Shown here: piece by piece, positions 56,446 to 64,000 of the stretch
Numbering within the stretch: the first letter of the stretch is position 1
How the letters are laid out: each line of letters starts with the position of its first letter
Origin: Pectobacterium carotovorum
GTDB taxonomy: Bacteria; Pseudomonadota; Gammaproteobacteria; Enterobacterales; Enterobacteriaceae
Direction of reading: 5' to 3'
DNA: 64,000 nt
NCBI RefSeq assembly: GCF_900129615.1
Contig: NZ_FQWI01000015.1
Span: 1 to 64,000 of the forward strand
The notes under the pieces: generated by a model
What the model saw: only the letters and a program-made list of their open reading frames with translations
What the model was told of the DNA's origin: nothing
Databases searched by the model: none
Position numbers and translations under genes: made by a program

Positions 56446-56476
56446 ACTTTAGATCTGTTTTGTGTATCTGTAAATA
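56446..56476. promoter_or_regulatory. overlapping divergent promoters of the lysogeny switch
   Basis: Rightward (cI): TTTAGA (56448-56453), 17 bases, TAAATA (56471-56476). Leftward (early): TTTACA (56474-56469), 17 bases, TAAAGT (56451-56446). Each -35 sits on the other's -10, so binding is mutually exclusive. Confidence 0.6.
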
Positions 56477-56501
56477 CATAATTCGGTCTTGGGGTTTTTT
56501 T

Positions 56502-57365
56502 ATGTGGGTTGAATCTGCGGTTGCTTCTGATGTGCTAGAAAGAATCCTTTCTTCTTATGGGTTTACTATGCAAAAGGAGTTAGGGGAAAAGCTTGGGATA
56601 TCTAAAAGCAATGTGGCTGGCTGGCTGCAACGCGGACAGGTTCCCGGAAATGTAATCGTACAATGCGCCCTTGATACTGGTGCTGATGTGAATTGGTTAG
56701 TTACTGGTGAGTTTGATAATTCGCATTTGCAAATTGATGCGGAGATTTTAAAAGGCAAGCCGCTTTACGATCAGATACTCGCATCAGGTGGGAAAGCAGT
56801 GCTGCGCCGGATGATGGATGCCTACGGGTTCAGAACACAAAAAGAGTTAGGCGACCTGCTGGGGATTTCTACCGCGACGATCAGCACATGGATTCGTCGT
56901 AACTTTTTTCCCGGTGATGTAGTGATTGCCTGTGCGCTGGATACTGGCGTTTCTCTTGAGTGGCTGGCGACAGGGAAGGGCAAAGCGACGAGCAATGGTG
57001 AATCTGCGGATTCTTTGCCTGATATTTCCAACGCAAGTGTGCTTATACCGAAATATCGCCTTGATGCTGGAAAACTAAAAGAGTGTGGTTTCTGGTCTAT
57101 GGATCGCACGTTGCTTGTGAGTGATTCCGTTCAGCCTGTTTACATTGATGGGTTGGGTAGTTCGTGGGGTGTGGATACCGCGCTGACAGATATCGGTAAC
57201 GGGCGATGGGTCATTAATGTTGATGACTCTTATGATGTATTTGATATTGTCCGGCTTCCGGGCGGAAAACTGAAATTATCAAATCAATCTATAAATTTTG
57301 AATGTGGCATTAGCGACATTCAAGCATACGGTAGCGTTATTTTTACTTTGGAAAAAAACAAATAA
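56502..57365 (+). CDS. cI: CI-type repressor with duplicated DNA-binding domain
   Basis: 287 residues from ATG 56502, against 192 in 186 CI. Two copies of the Phage_CI_repr DNA-binding domain lie in tandem: residues about 10-70 (LERILSSYGFTMQKELGEKLGIS..., DTGADVNWLVTGE) and about 99-160 (LRRMMDAYGFRTQKELGDLLGIS..., DTGVSLEWLATGK). The C-terminal oligomerisation domain (about 170-287) ends INFECGISDIQAYGSVIF, matching 186. No Ala-Gly cleavage/Ser-Lys protease signature. Maintains lysogeny; GGGG precedes the start. Confidence 0.92.
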   Translation: MWVESAVASDVLERILSSYGFTMQKELGEKLGISKSNVAGWLQRGQVPGNVIVQCALDTGADVNWLVTGEFDNSHLQIDAEILKGKPLYDQILASGGKAVLRRMMDAYGFRTQKELGDLLGISTATISTWIRRNFFPGDVVIACALDTGVSLEWLATGKGKATSNGESADSLPDISNASVLIPKYRLDAGKLKECGFWSMDRTLLVSDSVQPVYIDGLGSSWGVDTALTDIGNGRWVINVDDSYDVFDIVRLPGGKLKLSNQSINFECGISDIQAYGSVIFTLEKNK

Positions 57366-57377
57366 GGGATTATCTAG

Positions 57378-57983
57378 ATGAACGTAGTGATTGCCACAGC
57401 ATTTTTTTCACTTTCAATTGTGGTTCTTACGTGGGTTATCTATGGGGTTTGGTCTGAACCGCAAGATAAAAATTTGAAAATTGGGAAATCTGTTTTAGCT
57501 GCTTGGTACTTCCTTACAGCAGGTGACGCTATGAGGTCAGTCGATGATTTCTCTGTCGGTTTTATTATGCTTATCGTCGGCTTTGCTACTGCTTTTTATT
57601 TGAGTAAAAGAAAAACTAAATCAAAAGATAGTAATGAAAGTGATGAGAATAAAGTAAAAAAAGAAATTGCAGCATTAAGAAAGCTTGGTTCAGCAAACAA
57701 ACCTTTATCCGCTTCTACTTTTAACAACAATCAATCATCAGAAGAAGTTGGTATGTATGGAACACAATGCATTGCGTTTAGCTATGTGGATTCTACAGGA
57801 AATCAGACACGGCGTGAGGTTGATGTTGAATCTGTTGATGGTGAATATGTATATGGATACTGCCATTTAGCTGGGGATACTCGCACTTTCTTGCTGAATA
57901 GAATTGAAGGTAACATCATTGTTATGGATACGGGAGAATTACTAGACCCTTATAAATGGGCAGATTCTTTTGATTCTAAATAA
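57378..57983 (+). CDS. membrane protein with WYL-like C-terminal domain
   Basis: 201 residues. Two N-terminal membrane helices (about 3-26 and 56-76), a charged linker with many Lys/Ser, and a C-terminal domain (about 128-190) with IAFSYVDSTGNQTRREVDVESVDGEYVYGYC and TRTFLLNRI, the WYL-domain pattern. Placed between cI and int, so expressed in the lysogen. AT-rich. Possibly an exclusion or signalling protein; function unknown. Confidence 0.72.
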   Translation: MNVVIATAFFSLSIVVLTWVIYGVWSEPQDKNLKIGKSVLAAWYFLTAGDAMRSVDDFSVGFIMLIVGFATAFYLSKRKTKSKDSNESDENKVKKEIAALRKLGSANKPLSASTFNNNQSSEEVGMYGTQCIAFSYVDSTGNQTRREVDVESVDGEYVYGYCHLAGDTRTFLLNRIEGNIIVMDTGELLDPYKWADSFDSK

Positions 57984-58003
57984 GTAATTAAATAGCGAGA
58001 AAT

Positions 58004-59062
58004 ATGACGGTAAGAAAACTATCCAGCGGGAAATGGCTTTGTGAGTGCTACCCAAACGGGCGAAACTCCCGGCGAATAAGAAAGACGTTTAACACAAAAG
58101 GTGAAGCGGAATCCTTTGAAACCTACACCATGCGTGAGGTTGAAGATAAACCGTGGCTTGGTGAGAAAGAGGATCGCCGCAACCTTAGTGAACTAATTGA
58201 GCTTTGGAATAATTTGCATGGGCAGGCACTCAGTGCCAGTAAATCCCGCATGGGTAAACTGCGTATCATCTGTAACGGGCTGGGTGACCCGGTGGCCTCA
58301 AGATTGACAGCGAAAGATTGGGCGCATTACCGGGATAAACGCTTACGTGGAGAAATTGATAACGGCTACCATTCTGACCCCAAAATGTGGATAGCTAAAC
58401 CGATCACGGTGAACCGAGAACACCAGTACCTTTATGCAATGTTCAATGAACTGAAAAGGCTAGGGGAGTGGACATTACCTAATCCGTTAGAAGGGATGCG
58501 CATCTTTAAAGAAGCAGATCGCGAAATGTCGTGGCTGACGACCTCCCAAATTCAACAATTGCTGGATGCCTGCGAACGCTACGGAAAAGTCTACCTTACG
58601 CGGATTGTTAAAGTATGTCTGGCAACAGGAGCAAGGTGGAGTGAAGCAGAAGGGCTAACACGTTCTCAGCTATCGCCTTACAAACTGACGTTCTTTAAAA
58701 CCAAAGGCAAAAAAAACCGGACGGTGCCGATCCCGCGTTGGCTTCATGATGAGTTATCAGAATTACAAGGGAAGATGTTCCAGCCGTGCTATCAGGATTT
58801 TGTAAAGATGCTGGCCTTAACAAACATCGAGCTTATTGAAGGGCAAAATACCCACGTTTTACGGCACACTTTCGCGTCACATTTTATGATGAACGGCGGG
58901 AACATTCTGGTACTTCAGCGTATTCTTGGACACGCCAACATTCGTGAAACGATGCGGTATGCACACTTTGCCCCTGACCATCTGGAAGAAGCTGCTCATC
59001 TCAATCCCCTAGCTGGTTACAGTGGCGGCAAAGTGGCGGCAGAGAATAATAAAGGCTACTAA
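58004..59062 (+). CDS. int: tyrosine integrase
   Basis: 352 residues. Arm-binding N-terminus (MTVRKLSSGKWLCECYPNGRNSRRIRKTF), core-binding domain, catalytic domain with Arg211 (TGARWSE), His284-x-x-Arg287 (THVLRHTF), His310 (LGHAN) and Tyr319 (MRYAHF). P2/186 type. Inserts and excises the prophage at the rplS core. Its last 15 codons carry the 24-bp repeat also found beside attL. Confidence 0.97.
   Translation: MTVRKLSSGKWLCECYPNGRNSRRIRKTFNTKGEAESFETYTMREVEDKPWLGEKEDRRNLSELIELWNNLHGQALSASKSRMGKLRIICNGLGDPVASRLTAKDWAHYRDKRLRGEIDNGYHSDPKMWIAKPITVNREHQYLYAMFNELKRLGEWTLPNPLEGMRIFKEADREMSWLTTSQIQQLLDACERYGKVYLTRIVKVCLATGARWSEAEGLTRSQLSPYKLTFFKTKGKKNRTVPIPRWLHDELSELQGKMFQPCYQDFVKMLALTNIELIEGQNTHVLRHTFASHFMMNGGNILVLQRILGHANIRETMRYAHFAPDHLEEAAHLNPLAGYSGGKVAAENNKGY
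59023..59046. repeat. 24-bp repeat near attR, candidate integrase arm site
   Basis: Identical to 25569-25592. Lies within the end of int, which constrains it doubly. Confidence 0.5.
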
Positions 59063-59135
59063 ACATTACTATCTATAACGGCGTAACGTTTTGTTTTTTA
59101 TGATAAGTATATGTTTTTGAATGAGGTCGGGGAAA

Positions 59136-59176
59136 AGCGTCTTAACTAAGATAGCGCTTTCGCAACATCCGAAAGT
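59136..59176 (+). other. attR core
   Basis: 41-base perfect copy of 25478-25518, holding the last codons of rplS without the rest of the gene. Beyond it bacterial DNA resumes. Confidence 0.95.
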
Positions 59177-59186
59177 TGTTATTAAT

Positions 59187-59220
59187 AAGGGGTTTAGCCA
59201 AAGGCTAAGCCCCTTTTTTT
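59187..59220 (+). terminator. displaced native rplS terminator
   Basis: GGGGTTTAGCC-AAA-GGCTAAGCCCC followed by seven T, starting 10 bases past attR. Before integration it lay right after rplS; it now ends int transcription. The following gap to 59331 shows no gene. Confidence 0.88.
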
Positions 59221-59331
59221 ATGCTGGATGGCCGCAAAATGTCCATAGAGCATGGTTGTGTGGTAGCCCTCTTTCTGGGAATAAGTGCTTTGCTTAAGGC
59301 CCGAGTCTAAATGATGGGCCGTGTTGGTAGT

Positions 59332-59357
59332 AAAAAGCCCACCATTTTGGTGGGCTT
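59332..59357 (-). terminator. terminator of the methyltransferase gene
   Basis: On the minus strand GCCCACC-AAAAT-GGTGGGC followed by TTTTTA. First part of repeat copy B, 150 bases after the stop. Confidence 0.75.
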
Positions 59358-59477
59358 CGCTTTCCCTGGTGCCATCATTATTGTTTGAATTTCAGTACCA
59401 TGATGACATTAGGTGTGGTTATTTTATAAACGTTTATACAGATCAATTTTTCAATATTGATCGGTTACGGCGATCAA
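59332..59477. repeat. dispersed repeat, copy B (host side)
   Basis: Homologous to 32756-32906 with the same order of parts, the same palindrome TATAAACGTTTATA (59425-59438) and the same orientation after a minus-strand gene. Confidence 0.75.
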
Positions 59478-59507
59478 AACATCGTGTTGATACCGTTTTT
59501 ATCCTGT

Positions 59508-60446
59508 TCAGAACGGCTTATTCGCGATGACAGTTGGGTACATGTGCATATGATCGTTAATGAACTGAATATCGGTGAATCCGGCCTGCTCTAACTGCAA
59601 CTGTGTTTGTTTATGGGTACGAAACGCTGTCCAGGTTGCTCCAATAATGCGTGAGAAAAGGACATATTGAAGGGCTAGCAATTTCGGATCGGTGTTTATC
59701 CATGGGGAGTCTTGCGACATCGTAGGAGGAGGCGTCATAAAGCTGGTTATCAACGTGCCTCCAGGTTTCAGCCCAGAGTAAAACACGCGGTAAAGCTCAG
59801 TAACTTTGTCATCATCTTGTTCATAGACGTTGAGTCCGTTGCTAGTAATCACATCTGCCTGTGCTGCCAAATCAATTGTCCATGCATCAGCAAGTACCAA
59901 CGATATCTTATTTTCCAGCCCTTGCTGACTGGCAAGCTTGTAAGCTTCTTCTAGGGCCTGTTTATCCAGATCGATCCCGATTAATTTCACATCTCGATGC
60001 CGCGTATAGTCCAACAGCAATAAGTCGGCCATGACACCGCAGGGGACAGATACCATGATAGCGTCGGGGCGCAAGAGTTCTTGAAGCAGACGTTGGAAAA
60101 TACCGAATCGTTCGCGTGTCGCTAAAACATTGGGTAACTGGGTGTAGATGATTTCTTCGAGCGGATTAATGTAGTGAGTGGGTCGATGTGCTATCACATT
60201 ATGCGTCCAGTACGCATTTAACCCATGATGTTTCAGTAAAAATTGGCCTAACTCGAGGTGGGAAAAAGCATCCAGAAGTGCGAGTTGCTCTTCTACGGAA
60301 ATGCCGGGATAGTCGCCGGACTCGATAATTTTGTTCTTTACCGCGGCGACTCGTTCATCATGGCTTTCCTGCGATGAGGTCGCGTGTGATAAGAGTCTTG
60401 GGCTGCTATTTAGAGACGAGTTATGAGGCTTGCTTGAACCGGACAT
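59508..60446 (-). CDS. SAM-dependent class I methyltransferase
   Basis: 312 residues from ATG 60446 (MSGSSKPHNSS), GGAG 8 bases upstream. N-terminal helical region with AFSHLELGQFLLKHHGLNAYWTHNVIAHRP, Rossmann core with VSVPCGVMADLLLLD and LIGIDLDKQALEEAYKLA, then VLADAWTIDLAAQADVITSNGLNVYE. The substrate is unknown; relatives sit near antibiotic or siderophore genes. Single gene between attR and yfiL, a position filled by yfiR-yfiN-yfiB in E. coli. Confidence 0.82.
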   Translation of the reverse strand: MSGSSKPHNSSLNSSPRLLSHATSSQESHDERVAAVKNKIIESGDYPGISVEEQLALLDAFSHLELGQFLLKHHGLNAYWTHNVIAHRPTHYINPLEEIIYTQLPNVLATRERFGIFQRLLQELLRPDAIMVSVPCGVMADLLLLDYTRHRDVKLIGIDLDKQALEEAYKLASQQGLENKISLVLADAWTIDLAAQADVITSNGLNVYEQDDDKVTELYRVFYSGLKPGGTLITSFMTPPPTMSQDSPWINTDPKLLALQYVLFSRIIGATWTAFRTHKQTQLQLEQAGFTDIQFINDHMHMYPTVIANKPF

Positions 60447-60708
60447 ATGAGCACTCCATAATATCAATCGCTATCAGGAATAATGGTTTTAACTATCAAT
60501 GAGGTATGCCTTTCGTTATCCCAGCATTAGATTGTTAATAACTTAATGTGACTATTTAATGTGAGCGATAATAGAGGGGAGGTATGTCTGACGTATTTCT
60601 GTGTGAGTACAAAAGTGAGTGGAATTGTTACCAGATGCGATGAGCCATAGCGCTTTGCCAGCTAAATTGCTGATGAGTATGGATCATCGCTTTCTCTTCG
60701 GGAGGATA

Positions 60709-61056
60709 TTAAGGCAGGCTCTGTTGCCAGCGAGTTCGCAGTGTCTCTGCATTCTCTACGCCATCGCAACTGGCGGGAAAGTTTTTCCCTGCTTTTCCCC
60801 ATTCTTCCATGTTATCGGTACCGCAAAAAACCGACTGTCCGGCCTGATAGCCACGTAGGTAGGTTTCACGGTCGATCTGAGGATTACCAAACCATTCCTG
60901 CAAAGTGCTATCGTCCTTTACGACCATGCCAGAGATTGCATCCTGATAACCCGTTTCGTACCAGAATCCTGACTCACTTTTAGCGGGTAGCGATGGGATG
61001 TTGCTTTGACATGCTGTCATTAAAAGAATTACAGCCAAGACATAACTGTATTTCAT
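60709..61056 (-). CDS. yfiL: DUF2799 lipoprotein, YfiL-like
   Basis: 115 residues from ATG 61056 (MKYSYVLAVILLMTAC). Lipoprotein signal with lipobox LMTAC; mature part with TGYQDAISG, YLRGYQAGQSVFC, the DUF2799 pattern. Predicted outer-membrane anchored. In E. coli yfiL lies beside aroF, as here. Function unknown. The gap 60447-60708 holds no gene. Confidence 0.88.
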   Translation of the reverse strand: MKYSYVLAVILLMTACQSNIPSLPAKSESGFWYETGYQDAISGMVVKDDSTLQEWFGNPQIDRETYLRGYQAGQSVFCGTDNMEEWGKAGKNFPASCDGVENAETLRTRWQQSLP

Positions 61057-61102
61057 CATCAAACCTTCAATGTTTCGGCCATCGGCCTGAAGAAGCATCG
61101 CA

Positions 61103-61819
61103 TCAGGCGATACCCAATTTTTCTTTCAGTAATTTGAGGTAGCGGCGACTGACGGGGATGTGTTTTCCCGTATGCGTCAATACTTCTGCTGCGCCGTTCT
61201 CCATTAACTGGATTTCTTTCAGCTGTTCCGTGTTAACCATATATTGACGATGGCAACGGACGAAAGGCGTTTTCTCTTCCAGCGTTTTCAGTGAAAGCTG
61301 GGTATAGCCAGACTGACTGACGCCCACGACATGCACGCCGCTGAGTTCTGAACAAAGATACTCGACTTCCTCAATCTTGAGCAAAAAAATACGATTGTGT
61401 CCGTTACAGGGGATGTGGCGAAGCAAGGGTTCTGAAATTATCTGTACGTTTTTATTTACACTCACGCCGCGGCGTAAACGATTTAGCGTTTTGCTTAGTC
61501 GCTGTGCATCTAGTGGTTTGAGTAAATAGTCAAAAGCATGCTCTTCAAATGCCCTCACTGCGTACTCATCATAGGCTGTCACGAAGACGACATAAGGCAT
61601 ATTTTCTGGATCCAACATGGCAACCAGCTCTAATCCGCTGACCTTTGGCATCTGTATATCCAGAAAAATCACATCCGGTTGTAGCCGATGGATAGCCGGG
61701 ATCGCCTCCAGCGCATTGCTGCATTGTGCAATGATGGTGATATCAGACTCATTTTCCAGTAGCAGGCTGAGCTCTTCACGTGCCAGCTGTTCGTCATCGA
61801 TGATTATGGCTTTCAGCAT
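61103..61819 (-). CDS. btsR: LytTR response regulator, BtsR (YehT) type
   Basis: 238 residues (E. coli BtsR 239) from ATG 61819 after AGGGGGAAGG. Receiver domain with acidic pair DDE (about 8-10), phosphoacceptor Asp in DVIFLDIQMPK and Lys in LLKPLD; LytTR DNA-binding domain with CHRQYMVN and HIPVSRRYLK. E. coli BtsR pairs with sensor BtsS and answers to pyruvate. No sensor gene is adjacent here. Divergent from aroF. Confidence 0.88.
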   Translation of the reverse strand: MLKAIIIDDEQLAREELSLLLENESDITIIAQCSNALEAIPAIHRLQPDVIFLDIQMPKVSGLELVAMLDPENMPYVVFVTAYDEYAVRAFEEHAFDYLLKPLDAQRLSKTLNRLRRGVSVNKNVQIISEPLLRHIPCNGHNRIFLLKIEEVEYLCSELSGVHVVGVSQSGYTQLSLKTLEEKTPFVRCHRQYMVNTEQLKEIQLMENGAAEVLTHTGKHIPVSRRYLKLLKEKLGIA

Positions 61820-61954
61820 CCTTCCCCCTTGTTGGCGTGATTCTATCACTATTCATGCCAGGGATTAGCATGGTTGCGTCGGGAAGTGATAGGCCAGACA
61901 GATATCGTTTTTCTGGCAATATTTAGGGTGGTAATTTTTTATTTACACTAAGTG

Positions 61955-61972
61955 GATTGAAATCTTTACGGT
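61955..61972 (+). promoter_or_regulatory. possible TyrR box upstream of aroF
   Basis: TGGATT-GAAATC-TTTACG partly fits TGTAAA-N6-TTTACA, about 100 bases before aroF; the TGTAAA just after 61984 is a second half-site. Regulation of aroF-tyrA by TyrR is established in E. coli; this site is weak. Confidence 0.35.
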
Positions 61973-62068
61973 TCGTGTTATGGTGTAAACATCATGCGTA
62001 GGCAGGTTGTACAGACAGCAGTCTTTACAGACGATCGCGAACATATTGAACTTTTCAGGAACAGACTC

Positions 62069-63142
62069 ATGCAAAAAGATTCGCTTAATAATATTAATAT
62101 CAGTGACGAGCAAATTTTGATTACCCCTGATGAATTGAAAGCCAAGTTTCCGCTTAACGACGCGGAGCAGCGTGATATTGCGCAAGCGAGAGCGACCATT
62201 GCGGATATCATTCATGGTCGTGACGATCGGTTGCTGATCGTCTGCGGGCCTTGCTCGATTCATGACACGGATGCTGCGTTGGAATACGCGCGCCGCCTGC
62301 AGTCGCTTGCCGCTGAATTGAACGATCGCCTCTACATTGTGATGCGCGTTTACTTTGAAAAACCGCGTACCACCGTGGGCTGGAAAGGGCTCATCAACGA
62401 TCCGTTCATGGATGGTTCATTTGATGTGGAATCCGGGCTGCATATTGCGCGTGGGTTGCTATTAGAACTGGTGAATATGGGACTGCCGCTGGCGACTGAA
62501 GCGCTTGATCCGAACAGTCCGCAATACCTGGGGGATTTGTTCAGTTGGTCGGCTATCGGGGCACGTACGACGGAATCACAAACGCACCGTGAGATGGCTT
62601 CCGGCCTGTCGATGCCTGTTGGGTTCAAAAACGGCACGGATGGCAGTCTGGGAACGGCGATCAACGCGATGAGAGCCGCTGCAATGCCGCATCGCTTTGT
62701 GGGTATCAATCAAACGGGCCAGGTCTGTCTGCTGCAAACGCAAGGGAACATTGATGGCCATGTGATTCTGCGCGGTGGTAAAACCCCAAACTACAGTGCT
62801 CAGGATGTCGCCGAATGTGAAAAACAGATGGAGAAGGCGGGACTGAGACCATCGCTGATGATAGATTGTAGTCACGGTAATTCGAATAAAGACTACCGTC
62901 GTCAGCCACTTGTTGTTGAATCTGCGATTGAACAAATCAAGGCGGGAAATCGTTCCATTATAGGCTTGATGCTGGAAAGCCACCTCAACGAGGGGAGCCA
63001 GTCTTCAGAACAGCCGCGTTCAGATATGCACTACGGTGTATCGGTCACGGATGCCTGTATCAGTTGGGAAAGTACAGAGACGTTGCTGCGTTCCGTTCAT
63101 CAAGAGCTGAGCGCTGCACGAGTGAAACATTCAGGAGAGTAA
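62069..63142 (+). CDS. aroF: DAHP synthase, tyrosine-sensitive
   Basis: 357 residues from ATG 62069 (MQKDSLNNI), preceded by AGGAAC. The motif VCGPCSIHD, with MRVYFEKPRTTVGWKGLINDP and SHGNSNKDYRRQP, is typical of class I DAHP synthases. Condenses PEP and erythrose-4-phosphate at the entry to the shikimate pathway. Close to E. coli AroF (356), including Asn/Pro residues of the Tyr pocket near the N-terminus. Six bases before tyrA: one operon. Confidence 0.97.
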   Translation: MQKDSLNNINISDEQILITPDELKAKFPLNDAEQRDIAQARATIADIIHGRDDRLLIVCGPCSIHDTDAALEYARRLQSLAAELNDRLYIVMRVYFEKPRTTVGWKGLINDPFMDGSFDVESGLHIARGLLLELVNMGLPLATEALDPNSPQYLGDLFSWSAIGARTTESQTHREMASGLSMPVGFKNGTDGSLGTAINAMRAAAMPHRFVGINQTGQVCLLQTQGNIDGHVILRGGKTPNYSAQDVAECEKQMEKAGLRPSLMIDCSHGNSNKDYRRQPLVVESAIEQIKAGNRSIIGLMLESHLNEGSQSSEQPRSDMHYGVSVTDACISWESTETLLRSVHQELSAARVKHSGE

Positions 63143-63148
63143 CAAAAT

Positions 63149-64000
63149 ATGGTAGCTGAACTGACCGTATTGCGTGATCAGATAGATGAGGTAGATAAGG
63201 AGCTTGTCGCGCTGTTATCACGTCGGTTGCGTTTGGTGGCGGAAGTGGGTGAAGTGAAAAGCCGCCATGGTTTGCCCATTTATGCGCCCGATCGTGAAGC
63301 GGCCATGCTCAGCTCACGTCGTAAAGAAGCGGAGTCGATGGGGGTTCCGCCGGATCTCATTGAAGATATCCTGCGGCGTACCATGCGCGAATCCTACACC
63401 AGTGAAAACGACAAAGGCTTTAAACCGCTGTGCCCGCAGTTGCGTCCGGTCGTCATCATCGGTGGCCGGGGTCAAATGGGCAATCTGTTTGAGAAAATGC
63501 TGACGCTGTCGGGCTATCAGGTGAGAATTCTGGAGCAAGATGACTGGCCGCGTGCGGACGAGCTGCTGTCTGATGCTGGCATGGTGATTGTTAGCGTGCC
63601 GATTCACGTGACTGAGCAGGTGATTGCCCGCCTGCCTGCTTTACCAGATGACTGTATTTTGGTTGATTTAGCATCGGTAAAAAATGGTCCGCTTCAGGCA
63701 ATGCTGGCGGTGCATAGTGGTCCGGTGCTTGGTCTGCATCCTATGTTCGGGCCAGACAGCGGCAGCCTTGCCAAGCAGGTTGTCGTCTATTGTGACGGTC
63801 GGCAGCCGGAAGCCTACCAGTGGTTATTGGAACAGATTCAGGTGTGGGGCGCGCGTCTGCATCGTATCAGCGCAGTCGAACACGATCAGAACATGATGTT
63901 CATTCAGGCGCTGCGCCACTTTGCTACATTCGCGTATGGTCTGCATTTAGCGGAAGAAAATGTGCAGCTTGAACAGCTATTAGCGCTGTCATCGCCAATC
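63149..64000 (+). CDS. tyrA: chorismate mutase/prephenate dehydrogenase, 5' part
   Basis: Partial: 284 codons in the window. Chorismate mutase domain (residues 1-90, LRDQIDEVDKELVALLSRRLRLVAEVGEVK) followed by the dehydrogenase domain with the Rossmann start VVIIGGRGQMGNLFEKML and LHPMFGPDSGSLAKQV. Makes 4-hydroxyphenylpyruvate for tyrosine. ATG 63149 follows AGGAGAG. The stop lies outside the window. Cotranscribed with aroF as in E. coli. Confidence 0.97.
   Translation, partial: MVAELTVLRDQIDEVDKELVALLSRRLRLVAEVGEVKSRHGLPIYAPDREAAMLSSRRKEAESMGVPPDLIEDILRRTMRESYTSENDKGFKPLCPQLRPVVIIGGRGQMGNLFEKMLTLSGYQVRILEQDDWPRADELLSDAGMVIVSVPIHVTEQVIARLPALPDDCILVDLASVKNGPLQAMLAVHSGPVLGLHPMFGPDSGSLAKQVVVYCDGRQPEAYQWLLEQIQVWGARLHRISAVEHDQNMMFIQALRHFATFAYGLHLAEENVQLEQLLALSSPI

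Overview
The window is a chromosomal segment of a soft-rot enterobacterium, most likely a Pectobacterium. I infer this from near-E. coli-like housekeeping proteins in enterobacterial order (pncC-recA-recX-alaS-csrA-tRNAs; yqaB-yqaA-gshA-luxS; ffh, rpsP-rimM-trmD-rplS; aroF-tyrA) combined with a rhabduscin-type isonitrile cluster. Species cannot be fixed from the sequence alone.

Layout. 1-2763: end of an isonitrile synthase gene whose frame is broken near 62-94, followed by a 2-oxoglutarate dioxygenase and a glycosyltransferase. 2764-10996: mixed accessory and core genes (secreted hypothetical, grxB, a LysR regulator with an MFS exporter, a Cache-GGDEF diguanylate cyclase, marC, an SRPBCC protein, an AT-rich orphan gene) with two candidate small RNAs in gene-free gaps. 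10997-25491: core genes, including the LexA-controlled recA promoter, a tRNA-Ser gene with three identical tRNA-Arg genes, and the ribosomal rpsP operon.

25478-59176: a P2/186-type prophage, about 33.7 kb and apparently complete, inserted at the 3' end of rplS. A perfect 41-bp direct repeat marks attL and attR. From attL it carries ogr-D-U-T-E/E'-FII-FI, tail fibre H, I-J-W-V, a cargo island (hcp plus a probable membrane toxin/immunity pair), S-R, lysis genes, X-L-M-N-O; then P, an extra terminase-like gene and Q on the + strand; a 19-nt cos site; a LexA-controlled small gene; replication gene A and early genes; and a 186-like switch (cII, apl/cox-like gene, cI) with int beside attR. Notable points are a CI repressor with two N-terminal DNA-binding domains, fully overlapping divergent promoters at the switch, a conserved T-TTT-TTG frameshift site in E, a tail fibre gene without a visible gpG chaperone gene, and a membrane WYL-like gene between cI and int.

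59177-64000: the original rplS terminator displaced by the prophage, a SAM methyltransferase, a yfiL-like lipoprotein, a BtsR-type response regulator, aroF and the 5' part of tyrA. A roughly 150-bp sequence containing a 14-bp palindrome and two hairpins occurs both inside the prophage (after H) and outside it (after the methyltransferase gene).

How it works together (inference): DNA damage activates RecA, LexA leaves its perfect boxes at recA and at the small prophage gene beside cos, and that small gene is the best candidate for relieving CI repression. Ogr then activates the late operons, and int with the apl/cox-like protein excises the element between the two 41-bp repeats.
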